Shown: positions 45,946 through 58,254 of the stretch, in pieces
Position numbering within the stretch: the first letter of the stretch is position 1
How the letters are laid out: every line of letters begins with the position of its first letter
Assembly (NCBI GenBank): GCA_008360955.1
Contig: LUCM01001568.1
Coordinates: forward strand, 1 to 64,000
Source of the DNA: Fasciolopsis buskii
Lineage: Eukaryota; Platyhelminthes; Trematoda; Plagiorchiida; Fasciolidae
Direction: 5' to 3'
Length of the DNA stretch: 64,000 nucleotides
Notes under the pieces: generated by a model
The model's database searches: none
What the model was told of the DNA's origin: nothing
Seen by the model: the letters and a program-made list of their open reading frames with translations, nothing else
Translations under genes and position numbers: made by a program

Positions 45946-46245
45946 GTTTAAAATTTTTATCAACCAAGGTCTATATGGTATTAGCGAGGCTTTCACAGTT
46001 TGATTCTCGACTGTAACACTCAGTAGATCACTCTCACTTTCTTTTTCCACAGTGTCATCCGGAAATATGTCCCGAAGTAGTGACAAAAATAAGGGCTCGT
46101 CTTGATCAACCAGTTTGCTCAAATTCATGTCACGTAATACACGCATCATTGTATGCTCTTCCGGTTCATCCAAATTTTTCCGTCTAATTTCACCAAGATT
46201 TCGTAACACCGACAAAACATTGCGCAAGCCAAAATCATAATGAAC
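45946..46245 (-). CDS. DNAH5: Dynein heavy chain exon 7: AAA1-AAA2 junction
   Basis: 100 codons in phase 0. It begins VHYDFGLRNVLSVLRNLG, the conserved helix at the end of AAA1, followed by MMRVLRDMNLSKLVDQDE and PLFLSLLRDIFPDD. The last third (KESESDLLSVTVENQTVK to RPWLIKILN) is more diverged, as is usual in this inter-domain part. Acceptor CCACTAG and donor GTAAGT are both clear. Confidence 0.95.
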
Positions 46246-48118
46246 CTAGTGGAAAAATGAGAGAGATGAACAAAGTATACAAGATGACAGTAGGTTGTTT
46301 TTACAAAGTAACAAAAATTGGCACAAAGTGCACGCGTTCTCCCAGCCCATGCATTTCGCATTATTCGCTAGCCGGGCTGGGACATTGTGAGTCAAAAATA
46401 ATCGACCTTGCTTATCCCTGTTGTTATCTTGGCAAACTTAGAGGATACTCGGGGTTAGATCCAATCAGTATCAGGAAGTTTATCACAATTAGAACGGAAT
46501 ACGAGTCAATCTTCCAGCTTTTTGGCTAGTATTCCAGCATTTTCGATTTAAGCACATTACATTTCTTACACATGACAAAATTATAAATTTGTCCTTCACT
46601 TCGAAATATCTGATTTTATCAATAAATTTGAAGCTTACTTTGAAAAGACCCGAACTCAAGTCGATCATTTTGGTCTAACTGGTTTGCTTATCCAGCGAGC
46701 CAGATTCCGACAACGTGATCTGGTCATCAATATGGTCCATGGTTGCTCATTTGGTAACCCATGCGTCTTCTGTGTTCTTGAGATCGAGGATCTCAGATAT
46801 AGGAATGTTTATTTTCATGGCAAACCTTGACGGAACTTCTACAGAATGTCAAGACGTTTCTGACTTTCAAACCAGTTAAATCTATCCGGTGCATTTTTGA
46901 CCGTTGCGTAGTGGGATATTTTTCATATGAAAACAACTGGAAATGCACACACTTTGTTGACGATACCAGATTCATGTGGGGCAGACAGCAATCTAGAAGT
47001 TTCTGTTGACATACGTGAAAGCCAAGCAGCATTTCAGTCAATTGCTCAAAAGTAGAACTGTAATTATGGCATGAATATATTTTTCGGTTCATTGTTTGGG
47101 CGATCAGGGCACTCCGAAGGCTATGTTCACGCACTGAAGTGCTGTCTGTCGCCGTTACTGTCCCTGAATGGTCAGGTGCAGTCCGCAGCTGAAAGAAGTA
47201 AAATCATGGTGTACAACTTACGACTAACCAGAAGCCGGCAGTTTCTTTTCCTCAGGGTTTAAGGCAATGGCTTGCCCTGTATGTCGCCGTGATTTTAACA
47301 CAGCGGAGCAATTTTTCGCACTCTGATATGTGTATAAATGCGAAATTACACGCAGTGATGTACTAAAGCCTCAACGAAACTGTATCCATGGCGATTGTCA
47401 TGGTTCTGATGAGAAATAATTCTGAGATATAAACTTGCTTTATTTCCAAGAAATCCCGAGTGGTTTCAGAAAATGTTGTCTTGAATTCCAAATTGGAAAA
47501 TCTGATGTACTGCAGACCGTGATCAGGCCGTGCTAAGTTAAAGATCGATCGTGAAGCGGATTAGCTTTTCTAATACATTCGACTGTGGTTCACATTACCC
47601 CTTGAACCTCGACGGAGTAACCTCGGATAAATTAAACAACGACTTCCTGAACAACTGAAAGTGCGCTAGTAGGTCAGGACACAGTCTAAAATCAAAGTAT
47701 GAAAAACATGACTGGAAAAGGCTCAAATATGTGTTTCAACGTCATTAAGGAACCTCTTGCTGTCTCCTAACAGCCCCTGATTCTCGTTCGGTAGCCCATT
47801 GTGTTTTAGCATTCTGCTTCCGAAGTGAAATAAGCACACGTTTTAGAAAACGCCCACCACGTGTGAATTGTGTTACACAATAACGTGACTCAGTAACCTA
47901 GTCCAAGTTTAGCCAGCTATTGTATTTTCGATGAAAAAATGTGTGTTTAGTCCAATCCCACTCAAGACTGACAGAAATTGCTATAGACTATTAAAAAAGA
48001 GACAAATCAGCGGTTCATGACATCCACTGATCATTGATTTCATTCTTCAATCAACAGATTTACCGTCCACAAATAAAGTCTACTCATCAAGCTGATCGCT
48101 ATGACGTGGACAAATTAC
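46246..48118. other. Dynein intron 6 (1.9 kb)
   Basis: I see no repeat family, RNA gene or coding exon in it. The short ORFs on both strands look random. Confidence 0.65.
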
Positions 48119-48313
48119 CTGTTTTGTTAATTGCTCTTCGCATAATTGATTCAAGCAATGGAATTTACAAGCAAGCTGAGCATTGTTCACAAAACCACAT
48201 GCTGCCAGTTTGACACGAATTATGATCTGTCGATCCGGGACCATCATGGCGACCAATCGAAAACTGGTTTTCAAATTTTCCGGTAAACGTTGTCTCCCCG
48301 AGTAGCCGGGATT
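48119..48313 (-). CDS. DNAH5: Dynein heavy chain exon 6: AAA1 sensor I and arginine-rich segment
   Basis: 65 codons in phase 0, from a CTCCGCAG acceptor to the donor GTAATT. The sequence [18 protein letters not shown] carries the sensor-I Asn, then [18 protein letters not shown], a nearly invariant AAA1 region. It ends CEEQLTKQ. Its length matches the family, without insertion or loss. It lies 929 bp from exon 5, the shortest intron in the window. Confidence 0.97.
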
Positions 48314-48891
48314 CTGCGGAGAAAAAATCAGGACGCGAAAAAATAATTTCACAATAAAGTAAGAGGAAAAATACAGTAATCTAATTGTTCACTCCCAACG
48401 TGAATACACTAAATTTCTTGCCGAGAACTGAACACTAATTTCTGAGCAATTAAGAATGATGGACATACAGAATGCTGGTTTGAGTTGAATAGAAAAAGCC
48501 AGCTGGATTGTTTTTTTACCAAAAAGAATCTTTTTTTTCAAACGGTAAACTCTAAGTCAAACAAATCGCATTTTATTATTTCTGTCAATTATATGAGTTA
48601 GATTGTGGATCGTCAAGCTGGTTTCTAGTCGTCGGCGCATTGGATTCAATTATGCAAATTCCTAGGCTTCAATTGAGGACGTTTTCTGCCCGTAATGCTT
48701 ATTTTAGATTGAGTAAGTCTTTTTTTGTCTAATATTTATTATCAGGAAATAGGGTAGCATGATAAAGCAGAATACTCGAGACAACGACAACCTATAAAAC
48801 ATCTGTTTATGTCTATATTTTCGCATTTATTTGCAAAGTAAATGGAGTGTTTGGTATGAAAATAACAGGTTATATATATCATAGCATTGAA

Positions 48892-48954
48892 GATGTCACC
48901 TCGGCTGATGACGAAACGTTTGCAATCAAATTGTTCGGCTCAGCGAACAAAACA

Positions 48955-48960
<6 letters not shown>
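48892..48960 (+). repeat. TA-flanked dispersed module, copy 2
   Basis: It reads GTCACCTCGGCTGATGACG, AAACGTTTGCAATCAAATTG and CTCAGCGAACAAAACAATGC before a TA tract. It matches the reverse complement of 21333-21397. CTGATGA directly followed by CGAAAC resembles a hammerhead core without stem II. A short TATATATA also lies upstream (about 48870), as in the other copy. Confidence 0.7.

Positions 48961-48985
<25 letters not shown>
48960..48985. repeat. (TA)n microsatellite
   Basis: About 12 TA units at the 3' edge of the dispersed module, as at 21308-21332. Confidence 0.9.
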
Positions 48986-49242
48986 CAAGGCCAGATTCAT
49001 TATCGGGTTTCTTCCCTTATTTTGGCAGGGATCGATATGCGATCCACATGGGGAAAGTAAGAATGTAAATTTTGGCAACGCCTACTTAACAATTCCCGAA
49101 GCCTGTTGAATTTCAGTCTCATCTGACCCATGGCATGGCAGATTTTAAAACCAATTGGCAATCGTGATTTCCCGTTAGATGCAATAAATTCGTCAGTCGA
49201 AATAACTCTCATTCCAACAAAGTGCTTAGACCAAGTACATAC

Positions 49243-49518
49243 CATTGTGATAAAGATACCGAATTCCGGATTCACCGTGATCGTATCCCCGTCGGAGAAG
49301 ACGAGTGTGCTTTTGTCTTCTCGTTTTGCCTGGAGCACGATAGCAATTTGCATTGCGGCCACAGATAGCACAGGCAAATCCAAACGATTGAACTCATCAA
49401 AACAACCCCACGAGCCCGACTGAGCGGTACCTTTGAAAATTCGTCCAAGACCTCGAAAATCCATTTGATCGGAACAGTTGAAATCGACCACATATTGGCC
49501 TAGACAACGGCCCATATC
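49243..49518 (-). CDS. DNAH5: Dynein heavy chain exon 5: AAA1 core with Walker B
   Basis: 92 codons in phase 0. It starts [20 protein letters not shown] right after the Walker A exon, then [27 protein letters not shown] is the AAA1 Walker B signature with both acidic residues present. [18 protein letters not shown] and a family-typical [18 protein letters not shown] follow. It ends before GTATGT, with the sensor-I Asn at the start of exon 6. Intact catalytic residues support a functional ATPase. Confidence 0.98.
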
Positions 49519-51679
49519 CTAGAGTAATGAATGGGAATAAGTTTCAAATATTGGAGATACGATCAACGTGACAATATCTAGCATACTGTTTACAAACATT
49601 ATGTCAGCTGAAAAAACCTAGCGGCCCTATTAACACCGGAAATTTGAAATAAGGGTTGGCTTGCGCCCATCGATTTAATCCGATTCGGTCGTGTTTCTTC
49701 CAAATCTATCTCTGTTTGTGAACCTGGATCAATTTTATCCGCCAGCATTTACTAGGTTGGTGGAATTTTCAAAGTGCTTGAAGAGCCACGCAGAAGTGCT
49801 TGTTCACATTTTGTCATCAATGCTATCCAGCAGTCCCCAGACAACTTCAAGGACCGATACGGTGGTAATCGACCCCCTAACTTCAACCAAACATCGTTCA
49901 CTGAAACAGGAACACTTCGTAAGATGGGCTAATGTTCCATTAACCTGCTTCACAATAAATGTCAGAATAATTCAAACAATTACTTGGAATTAGTGTGTGG
50001 GCCTGATGTTACTATGTTTGGATTTCCAACTCGTCGACTAAAACTTTCACTCACAGACCTTGGATCATCTGGTCAACCTTACACGAACTGGATTCGAATA
50101 AAGTTCACTAACCTTGAACTCAACAGCGAGAGACATGAAAATTATGTCTTATGGATCGTTATTCCAGACATTGGGAAAACGTGAAAGTGTCTGCCTATCC
50201 AGTGTTGGAGACTGGCTGGAACTGGATGTTGAAAATCCTTCCGAGTATCATTATCACCTCCCCCTCCGCGATGTAGACGCCTGATTGAATACACTGGAGC
50301 ACTTTATTTTGACCAAAAAATCATAGCTAAAGACTTGCGCTCCTGAAGAAGGGGGGAAACGGTAACCATGGAGCTTCTCGTGAAATTTCTTCACACTGAA
50401 CATGACTGTCAATATCTTCTTTGCATGGCATCAGCAATCCTGCATACCATTCCCAAGTAATTATTGACAGTTATTAATATTTTTAAGCTTGAGGTAGGTA
50501 ATGAAAACTTTTCCCTATCCTGTGGAGATCTGACCTGGGGTTGACCGGACGAGTATCGTGTTTATCGTCTAAGTTGTCAGGCACCACTGATTGTCAATGA
50601 GAACAACAACTGAACAAGCTTAGCTTGATAAGTCAGACATGCTTGAGTTGTATTGTGAATCAGTTCTGTATGATTTTACTTCGGTTAATTACTTTGTGTC
50701 GTCTGATGCGTGCTTGAATTAGGTCGATGTGAAAAATAACTTATCAACTGCAATACATCGTCGCTTTGATCCGGGACAACCATAACAACTTCTACGGTTC
50801 TGACGGACTATTTTGCGAACACAATAAGTAGGGCGGTTGTTCAAACAATGCAGAATAATTTTGACAGTTGACAATAGTCGGTACTTGATCTTTTTTGACA
50901 CTGGACAGCTGAATGTGTAGAGTAGTCCAACTAAATTGAACATATCGAGGATGCGGTTAGTGTCGACAAGATGAGCGACAACTGATATCATAATGCTCGT
51001 TGTCAGTCCACAACTAACCCAAGTGGTGTGGTGTCCTGAGCCCGATCAATCAGGCGCTTCATGCTGCGGCCAACGTTAGTTGCATCACGGGGATCAACGA
51101 ACTGGCAAGCACCGGACTAGGTCGATTCCAGTGGGAGTTCGTCTATTGAATGAGAAAACTATTCTGGGGATGACATTAGGCAGATCAACAATAGGACAGG
51201 TTTTTTCTCACTCAGCTTTGAATTCGCTTTTGATAGCTTTGACTAGTGTGTCCATCGTAGACGGACTTGACACAGGCTAGTTTTCTTTCCACAGATGGTC
51301 TCGCTAGTCTCCAGTCATTGTTGAATAATCCACTCAAGATATCCGCCTGTTGCAAATATATCTTTGTCGTCAGAGAACCTTTGGACGATCATGTTTGTGG
51401 AGCGTATTCCGATAATTTTATTGATTATACGTCGGATAGTAGCTTTCTTGTACTACATTAGGACGAAACAATGATAGTTTGCACATTGTTCAGTCCAAGT
51501 GGTCCGTCTCTAAATGCTGCCCTAAAGTGCCATCCATTGTTTATCGTCTCTTCCTCTCCGGAACTACTTCTCACATGGGTTGCGTCCAGCCGGTTGACAT
51601 CCGGTTCCCGTTGGCTAGCAATACATGCACACAAATAAACACTATTCTTGCTTGTGAATTATCCGCCCCCTTACATTGT

Positions 51680-52710
51680 CTTTTCTTTCTATCGCTCCAT
51701 TGTCCATGTCTTATCGCACCAAGAACGGACACACTCGGAACCACCCCATTTACGCATGTGATCTCGTCCACACTTATTTGTTAGCCCATGTTTCTCTCTA
51801 CTTGTTAACTTGCACTGACACAGACGTAGTTCGTTTGACTCATGCAACATCTTGATCTGCGTCCATCGAGAACAACGCGTAAACACAGGCATATGCTTGC
51901 CCTGATCCAGAAGAAGCCATCCCAGTGTTTGCTAATGACTGATCGCTTATCCCACACTCTGAGCGGGTAGTCGGGTCAATGTGATCAGGCCTACGGTACC
52001 CTCATTTCTCCGGATTGAACACAGCTGCTCGCTATCCGGTAGGTTGCAAATAATTATTTGATTCTCTCATCCCTTTCTCCGTTATCCGCTAGCACAGGAA
52101 GCAAGGCACAGCTCCAACCAAAACAGACCTCGAATGCACTAAGTTTTCTAGTCCATGCCTAAAGTCAGCTTCCACACTGCTATGTCAGAGCCTTTGCTCT
52201 TCCGAACAAGGGTGATGATTTTGCCATAAAACTCGTGTTTTTGCATGTCAGTGCTGCAGTCTGTCGGGGTGAACGCCGAGATGACAAATAAACTGTGCTT
52301 AACGCAACTATCCATCCAAACGCCGACTGTAGTCTCATGGTGCGCAAGAGACTGTTAGCTGAGATCCCGTCTAAAAAGGACGCTTCAGCCTTCTCACTCA
52401 AGTCTATTCCTATACCGCGTTGACGCACAACTTGATCTGCTTCGTCTTCTGAAGTATGCAAGAAATATCTTGACGAGACGTTAGGCGCAGTTAGTTGAAT
52501 TACTCCACTCTACTTGAATCTTGAATTCGTGTTTCACTCACGCAGCAGACAACAATCGAAAGTGAGCCTACTGTCAGAGCTAAACACGCCCGTTGGCCAA
52601 CCTGCGTGAGAGTGTGCATATTGAAGGAACCAAGATTCAGAGGCTGACGAGGCTTGAGAAAATTTGAGCCAGCAGATTGGAAGCCACCTACTGCACTATT
52701 TGACAATGAA
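51680..52710 (-). mobile_element. RTE-type LINE relic, endonuclease half
   Basis: The minus strand from 52706 reads PRQPLNLGSFNMHTLTQVGQ, then VCCVSETRIQDSSRVE and a stop; then RGIGIDLSEKAEASFLDGIS and RTMRLQSAFGWIVALSTVYL. Near 51850, CSRWTQIK matches the 'QRWTQIDHI' block. This is the RTE endonuclease in order; stops and frameshifts abound. No reverse transcriptase continues toward lower coordinates. Confidence 0.65.
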
Positions 52711-53399
52711 CTGTCGCCAAACGCCCCAGTGGCTCAAAGGTCAATTGGCTACTCCTAGTTGACTTTGTGAGTATTCTTGAATTCCCTGTGCGTTTTGAAT
52801 CGAAACTAAAATTGAACAGAAATTACTAACGAAAGACAGTGCAAACTCTTTGTTAATATATTTCTAATTCGACGTCACTTGCCTTTCTTTGCACGTATTT
52901 ATAATGGCGGGGCCATGGATTGCCGTTGTCCACTGATGCAGGACTTCTGATAAGACATGAATCCGATTGTTATGAATCAAACACACTATGCTCTCCCCAG
53001 CGGTCTTGAAGAGCGTTGCAATTGATATCTACATGTGATGACTAAGTTTCTAACATATGTGACCGCTAGGAGACCGCAAAGCTCACTGATGATTATTGAA
53101 ATGATGTGGGAGTTCTTGACGAATAAAGTGGATACAAATTTATGCATTTTTTCCTATACACTGTTGCCCATTGAAGTGGACTCTATTCAAGAAAAGCTTG
53201 TTACATGAGTTTCAGCAATCTCGTATATTCTTATATGCATTGCCGTCACGTGGCACACGTCTCACAACTACATATAAGTAGTATAGGATTAATGATATTT
53301 TTGTTCGACTGGCGGATCCGGAATTTTACTCTAAACAGGCAAACTTCATGTCATTCGGGCAATCTGACACTCATTGAGAACGACATGCGAACAAAGTTG

Positions 53400-53600
53400 A
53401 CTCGGCAATTCCAGGTTGTGCAACGAAGTGGCAACACGGTCCCATGCGAAAGGCCCTGGTTCCAATCCTGGGTGCGATGGAGAATAAGCACCACGGATGA
53501 GCTCGCATGCGAACGAAACTCGAGTCTGGTGCTTTTCATGTGCAAGGTTGACCGAATGACCTCAGGTTTTCTCGCTGAGAGTGACGACCGAGGAGCAGTA
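53400..53600 (+). repeat. tRNA-derived SINE family B, copy 1
   Basis: The tRNA-like head has GTGGCAACACGGTCCCATGC and a B box TGGTTCCAATCCTGG, followed by GCGATGGAGAATAAGCACC. The shared 3' landmark is TCTGGTGCTTTTCATGTGC then GGTTGACCGAATGAC. The same landmarks occur in the copies at 56546 and 63805. Confidence 0.65.
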
Positions 53601-53641
53601 AGTCAAGTAAAAATATTCATGCGACAGTTTTGGGAAGTTAC

Positions 53642-53905
53642 CTTTATTGTCTCAGTCTTTCCTGTCCCGGCCGGTCCGGTTGGACATCCACCGAATCCAA
53701 GACTAAGCGCCTGGGCCAGTGTGATATAGCAACGATCTGTCAACGGTGTGATTACCAATCGTTCTGCACAGCCGAGGAATTCGTTCTGATATGCGAATTT
53801 CACATCTGTGATGGAAATCACGCATTTTTCCAAATCCTCCCGAAACTCTGCTCTGGTCTGTTTTGTCCATTCGAAATCTTGTGGACTTCTTACACCTTGT
53901 TTGCA
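53642..53905 (-). CDS. DNAH5: Dynein heavy chain exon 4: AAA1 start with Walker A
   Basis: 88 codons. It opens [16 protein letters not shown] after a short TTTAG acceptor; this choice keeps phase 0 and gives the expected residue count. It then reads [15 protein letters not shown] and [19 protein letters not shown]. The P-loop GPAGTGKTE near the end is the Walker A of AAA1, the main ATP-hydrolysing site that drives motility. All P-loop residues (G, K, T) are intact, so the motor is predicted active. Donor GTAACT follows ETIK. Confidence 0.97.
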
Positions 53906-55404
53906 CTAAACGAATTACACAGAAGACTGAATGAATAGCATAGCAGTTACTATTATAGTTACTATTGTAATAAATGAGCATCCCAGTGCAGTAAGACAGA
54001 GGCCAACATCTCGAAATAATCGTTTGATTCGTAACACCTTTAGCGTAGACCGACTAAAGTTAGAGGTTCTAAGATTGTGGCACAAGACTTATAAACTTCG
54101 ACTTGCGTAATACAGTCAGAAATGCATCTCACACACCCTCGCTCGATCAGATCAGCGATTCCAATTCAGTTTCTGATTCAGAATCACTTTGTTCATAACG
54201 ATGTCAGTGGGGAATTTCAAGCAATGATCCACGCCATTTCCTATAGTATTTAGAAACTTTTTTCGAAACTATTCGGAAGTATGCCAAAACTGTTCAGAAA
54301 TGTAATGCAACTGACCTGGGGCGATCTCGTTTGTACAGGCCTGAAACGCGATCCAACCCATATAGGCACTTTTGTGTATAAATGATCTAAGGTGCATAAA
54401 TGCGAATGATTTTGAAGTATTTCCGAAATAACGCGTGAAGTAGGTTAATATATTATTATTACTATTATCTGCTTTGCCAAAATGCTGAATTTCCACGGGT
54501 GACGCCGACTGCCGAATATGAAAAACCTTTTTCAGACAAAACTAATCCATGAGGCAAGCAAGGTTCACAAAGCTAGCAGAGGTGACCATTCTGAGTTAAA
54601 GGAAGAAATAAACACTCAATTACAGGCCCACGTGGCTGGGTAAGTGCAAGGCTTCCGATTCATTGTTTGAAGTGCCAGAGATTTATTCAATAGGGAGATA
54701 AATATATTCATTGCATGCAGGGAATTGTGAACATGTCTTTGTGCGGTTCAGCCAATCACACTCTTCCTTCGTGCTAAGTGATTCATAAAAGCGACATGTA
54801 AGAATCTTCTCCCTGTTTATGCTACATAAGATGTTGATTTTTGGTGGAATGGGAATGTAAGTTCTCTACCTGTTTGCGGTTATTTTCCATTAGGAACTAA
54901 ACCACCGAAGACTGAGCGGTCGAGGACAATCTGGATTTATGCGCACTGAAGCAACACGTACCATTTCAAACCATACAAACCCGAAAACTTATAATTGGCC
55001 ACTCAAAACTCATTTCAGTTTTTTTCAACCAGAGTAACGTTCTCCTTGATTCTTTTCATTGAAACTTAGGCCTTGTGACGTGGGATTCGAAGAATGTAAA
55101 GTGACTTTCGTTAACTAAGTAACCCAACTGTTTGCATGACAGCTTTGTTGTCAAGACCAAATAGACATTGTGCGTTTTCAATTAGCTAATTCGTACGGTT
55201 ACTGGATTTGAGTACTATTTTTGCTGGACGGCGGGATTAAATTTACCTGGAAGCCGACCATCGGCATTGCGACTGTTAGCGCGTGTCTTAAGTGCACTCT
55301 TCTGTTCAGTCAATCTATAACGGAACAATCATCAGCTACTTTGTCTCAAGAATATAGCCGGAAACACGAGGAGTGGGTTTGAATTCCGATGATCAGCAGT
55401 AACC

Positions 55405-55582
55405 TTTTGATCTTTTTGTTCCTTTGTTAACAAGATAACAATGTACACCATTTTTCAGGACGGCGGCGGCGGCCAACAGCCGGACTGCCAGGTGGGGAAG
55501 TAGACTGGCGGTGGGAGGATTCGAAACCGCTACCTTCACGTGTGGACGTCACGACCTTATTCACTTGACTACCGTCGCGAAA
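55405..55582 (-). repeat. tRNA-derived SINE family A, copy 3
   Basis: Minus-strand copy with CAAGTGAATAAGGTCGTGACG in place of the A box and GGTTTCGAATCC as B box. The tail carries CTTCCCCACCTGGCAGTCCG, a GCC-rich expansion near GGCCGCCGCC, and TGTACATTGTTATC. It is more diverged than the other two copies. Confidence 0.75.
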
Positions 55583-56221
55583 CCCGTCACCTCGTTCTGA
55601 ACTGAATAGACCTCACCGTATGTTTGCATACGGTATACATCCAATGATCACCTTATAATCGACAGCATGTCATCTTTTTGAAGGCCTGCCTTGTTTAACC
55701 AACCGATCACTTTCTGTACTTTACCACATAGACAACATTTTCGCTAGGATAACAGCACAAAATAATGTCCAACGCATCACATGCCTCCTGCATGTCTGTA
55801 TGCACTGTTTTTGAGTACAGGAATAGATTGCTATTTCCGCTAAACTATTATGATGGGCAGAGATAAAATAACCGCTAAAGGTTAGGTTCGTGTGACATCA
55901 GGGTTCCTAAATCAAACATAGATCTACTAAGTTTATTATGTGATCAGGCGATTCAGTGCCTAATGTTACGTTAACATTGGAATCAACGATAGTAATACGT
56001 CAGCTTTGTTCACTATCACGATTTTGGTAAGTCGCATTTTATCCAACTGAAATAGGTCGGTAAGTTGAAATACGCCAAAAGTAAATGGAATTTATTTGCG
56101 AATAGTACATGGTTTAGTACAGGCTGATGTCTGAATGACTGCTCTTCAGATACCTGAGATCATCCGGGCAGTGTTATATTCGAGAAGCACCAGACGCGAG
56201 TTTAGCTGTCACTAGAGTTCA

Positions 56222-56320
56222 TCAATGGTGTACATCCTAGGTGGCACCCAAGATTTGAATCCGGGCTTTCCAAATGGTTGGCGTGTGGTGCCATTGGGCC
56301 ACCAGCTCTCGTCTCGGCTA
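56222..56320 (-). repeat. tRNA-derived SINE family B, inverted copy
   Basis: The minus strand reads GCTGGTGGCCCAATGGCACC (A box region), then CCCGGATTCAAATCTTGGGTG (B box). Only the tRNA-like head is clear. It lies opposite in orientation to the copy 230 bp away. Confidence 0.6.
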
Positions 56321-56545
56321 ATCAAAATGACAGGGTTAAGTTTGTTTAGATGTTGTCTTCATTAACGTCTAGCAGACCAGTCGGAATATGAACTCATCCT
56401 ATGGAGAATTGACTTGATGAGAAGGAATTCACTGGAGTTGACGGAACATGCATTATGTGTTTCCCCTGGAAGCTGTCGGATATTGCTGGCTGTCACAGAA
56501 CGAAAAATTAACAAACGTAGCTCGGCAGTTCCAATCAGCCTCGCC

Positions 56546-56710
56546 GGGAGATGGTGGCACAGTGGTAGCACGCATGCCTTCCAGTTGCAAAGTGCGGGTT
56601 AAAACCTTTAGTAAGATGGAAGGTATACATTATTGAGGATCTCTAATAAAAGCGGACCTCGGGTCTGGTGCTTTGCGAGTGTCCGGTTTGCCAGATGACG
56701 TAGACTCCTA
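56546..56710 (+). repeat. tRNA-derived SINE family B, copy 2
   Basis: GATGGTGGCACAGTGGTAGC with CACGCATGCCTTCCAG and a B box GTGCGGGTTAAAACC, then the family tail GGGTCTGGTGCTTTGCG, AGTGTCCGG and CCAGATGACG. Confidence 0.65.
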
Positions 56711-57867
56711 AGTACAAACAGCGAAGTATAGAAACACCAATCCTACGCACTACTCACAAGTAGTTGTAAACTTTATGCATAAATGTGCAACTAATCCTCG
56801 CTGACCAACTACAACTGCTGATATGACAGCAGACTTTGGGAAATGACATTCAGGGAGACCGAATTTCGTAGGATATCCTTGAAGTTGATCGTCCACTGCA
56901 GAGAATTTCTGTGTGAATAAAATGGATTTAGTTTTATCTCAAGTCATTTTCGTGCTTCATCAGCAATCCTCTGGATCCGGTAACAGTCTTCTCTTATGTA
57001 GCTTGTTAGTCTCGAGCGAGGCAGTTATCTGTACGAACGAGATAAGTTTGAAGTGTTCCGGTGAGAGAAAGTTATGTTAAACTTGTTTTCCCAACTCCAT
57101 ATCAAAAGTCAGAACTGAATGCCCTTAGCTTTAAGAAAATAAGTTTCTTTATTATCAGAAAGTTGGTAAACTTGATTGCAAGTTACGCACACCCCATCGA
57201 TCCAGCAACTATTATATATGCATGATTTCTGCGAGCAAATCTTACTTCCCAATTCGTCCTGACATAACTGTTTCTTTTGGAAACATCTTTATCAAAGTAG
57301 TTAAGGTAAAAATGATCACACACTTCGGTTACAACTGCAAACCGTCCCCAACCCAGTATATAATTTAGATGGAATAATATACGTGCTTTATTGTGCAGCA
57401 GTTGACTGTGGGTCATTTTTCAGACGAAATGTCTAAAATTTTCAAATAAGACCACGATTTTGCCCCGTTCACTCTAGCTCGAGTGTTTCGTTCTAAATTG
57501 TAGTAAATTAACTCCTGTTTCGGATAGCTTACATGAGGAAAACGATAGTCGTTCAGTTTTCTGTCATTACGTTACATTGTCTCTTTAAGATTTCGCTTTG
57601 TTTTGATCCAATCACACTGATCTGTCTATGATTGAAGTGTTGTAAAAACTCCGATGCTTGCGAGTCAATTACACTTCAGACAATCGGCCGCAGTTTGTAC
57701 ATTTTACAGGATGAAGAACAGAACCTTCTAACAACTGTAGGTATAAGTTGTGACAATGAACTCACGAACTACGGCAAGTACGGTGCGTTGAGGATAATTT
57801 GCGGAAACAAAACAAGGCTGTTAGAAAAAAAAATTGGAGAATTTCTCGTGGTCAAAATGGAACATAC

Positions 57868-58254
57868 TAGATCCTCAAAAATATCTTTCTGGTGTAAGTG
57901 GATCGTGATGAAAATTTCGTATTTGGTTCTCTCCGTCGGTGATAACTCGCATGTGGTATGATCAATCAGTTGCAGTAAAATACGTTGAAAATGTTTATTT
58001 GTCATGGCCATAGATTTGCCATCGAAGCGGGCATCTTCCAGCGCGCAAACAGAATCCCGGGTCCATATGAATTGCAATCCGAGAATTCCCACTTGAGATG
58101 GATTGTTATTAAGAAATGACAATAGTTGAGACTCATTTTCGTTGATTGCCGTGTGTGCAGTGCGAATAAGGTCGTGCAGTGACATTTGGATTGACGTCAG
58201 AAGAGCTTGAAGCCAAGACTCCACAGGGCCGTCGCAGTCAGTTGGTGTAGATAA
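57868..58254 (-). CDS. DNAH5: Dynein heavy chain exon 3: end of linker leading into AAA1
   Basis: 129 codons, phase 0 at both ends. It starts LSTPTDCDGPVESWLQALL after a TTTTCAG acceptor. It continues with VGILGLQFIWTRDSVCALED and ERTKYEIFITIHLHQKDIFE, both family landmarks just before AAA1. It ends DL before the donor GTATGT at 57867. The C-terminal linker residues dock on AAA1. The plus-strand ORF over 57632-57961 is antisense shadow. Boundaries are well determined, since exons 2 and 4 continue the protein without a gap. Confidence 0.96.

Larger units (their letters stand above)
48314..49242. other. Dynein intron 5 (0.9 kb)
   Basis: It contains the dispersed module copy 2 and its TA tract (48892-48985). 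The rest is AT-rich and featureless, with T-runs near 48510-48540 and 48720. Confidence 0.7.
49519..53641. other. Dynein intron 4 (4.1 kb)
   Basis: It contains the RTE endonuclease relic (51680-52710, minus) and SINE family B copy 1 (53400-53600). ORFs at 49691-50184 and 51080-51461 are unrecognised. Nothing interpretable is seen in 50200-51670 or 52720-53390. Confidence 0.7.
53906..57867. other. Dynein intron 3 (4.0 kb)
   Basis: It contains SINE A copy 3 (55405-55582) and SINE B copies (56222-56320 minus, 56546-56710 plus). No gene is seen elsewhere (53910-55400, 55590-56210, 56720-57860). Confidence 0.7.

Noticed and set aside
48905..48917. CTGATGACGAAAC read as an active hammerhead core
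   Set aside because: Nothing lies between CUGAUGA and GAAA except one base, so stem II is absent, and stem I strands do not pair. It is kept only as a possible relic.
57632..57961. Plus-strand 109-codon ORF
   Set aside because: It overlaps the end of dynein exon 3 in antisense, and the remaining part lies in the intron.
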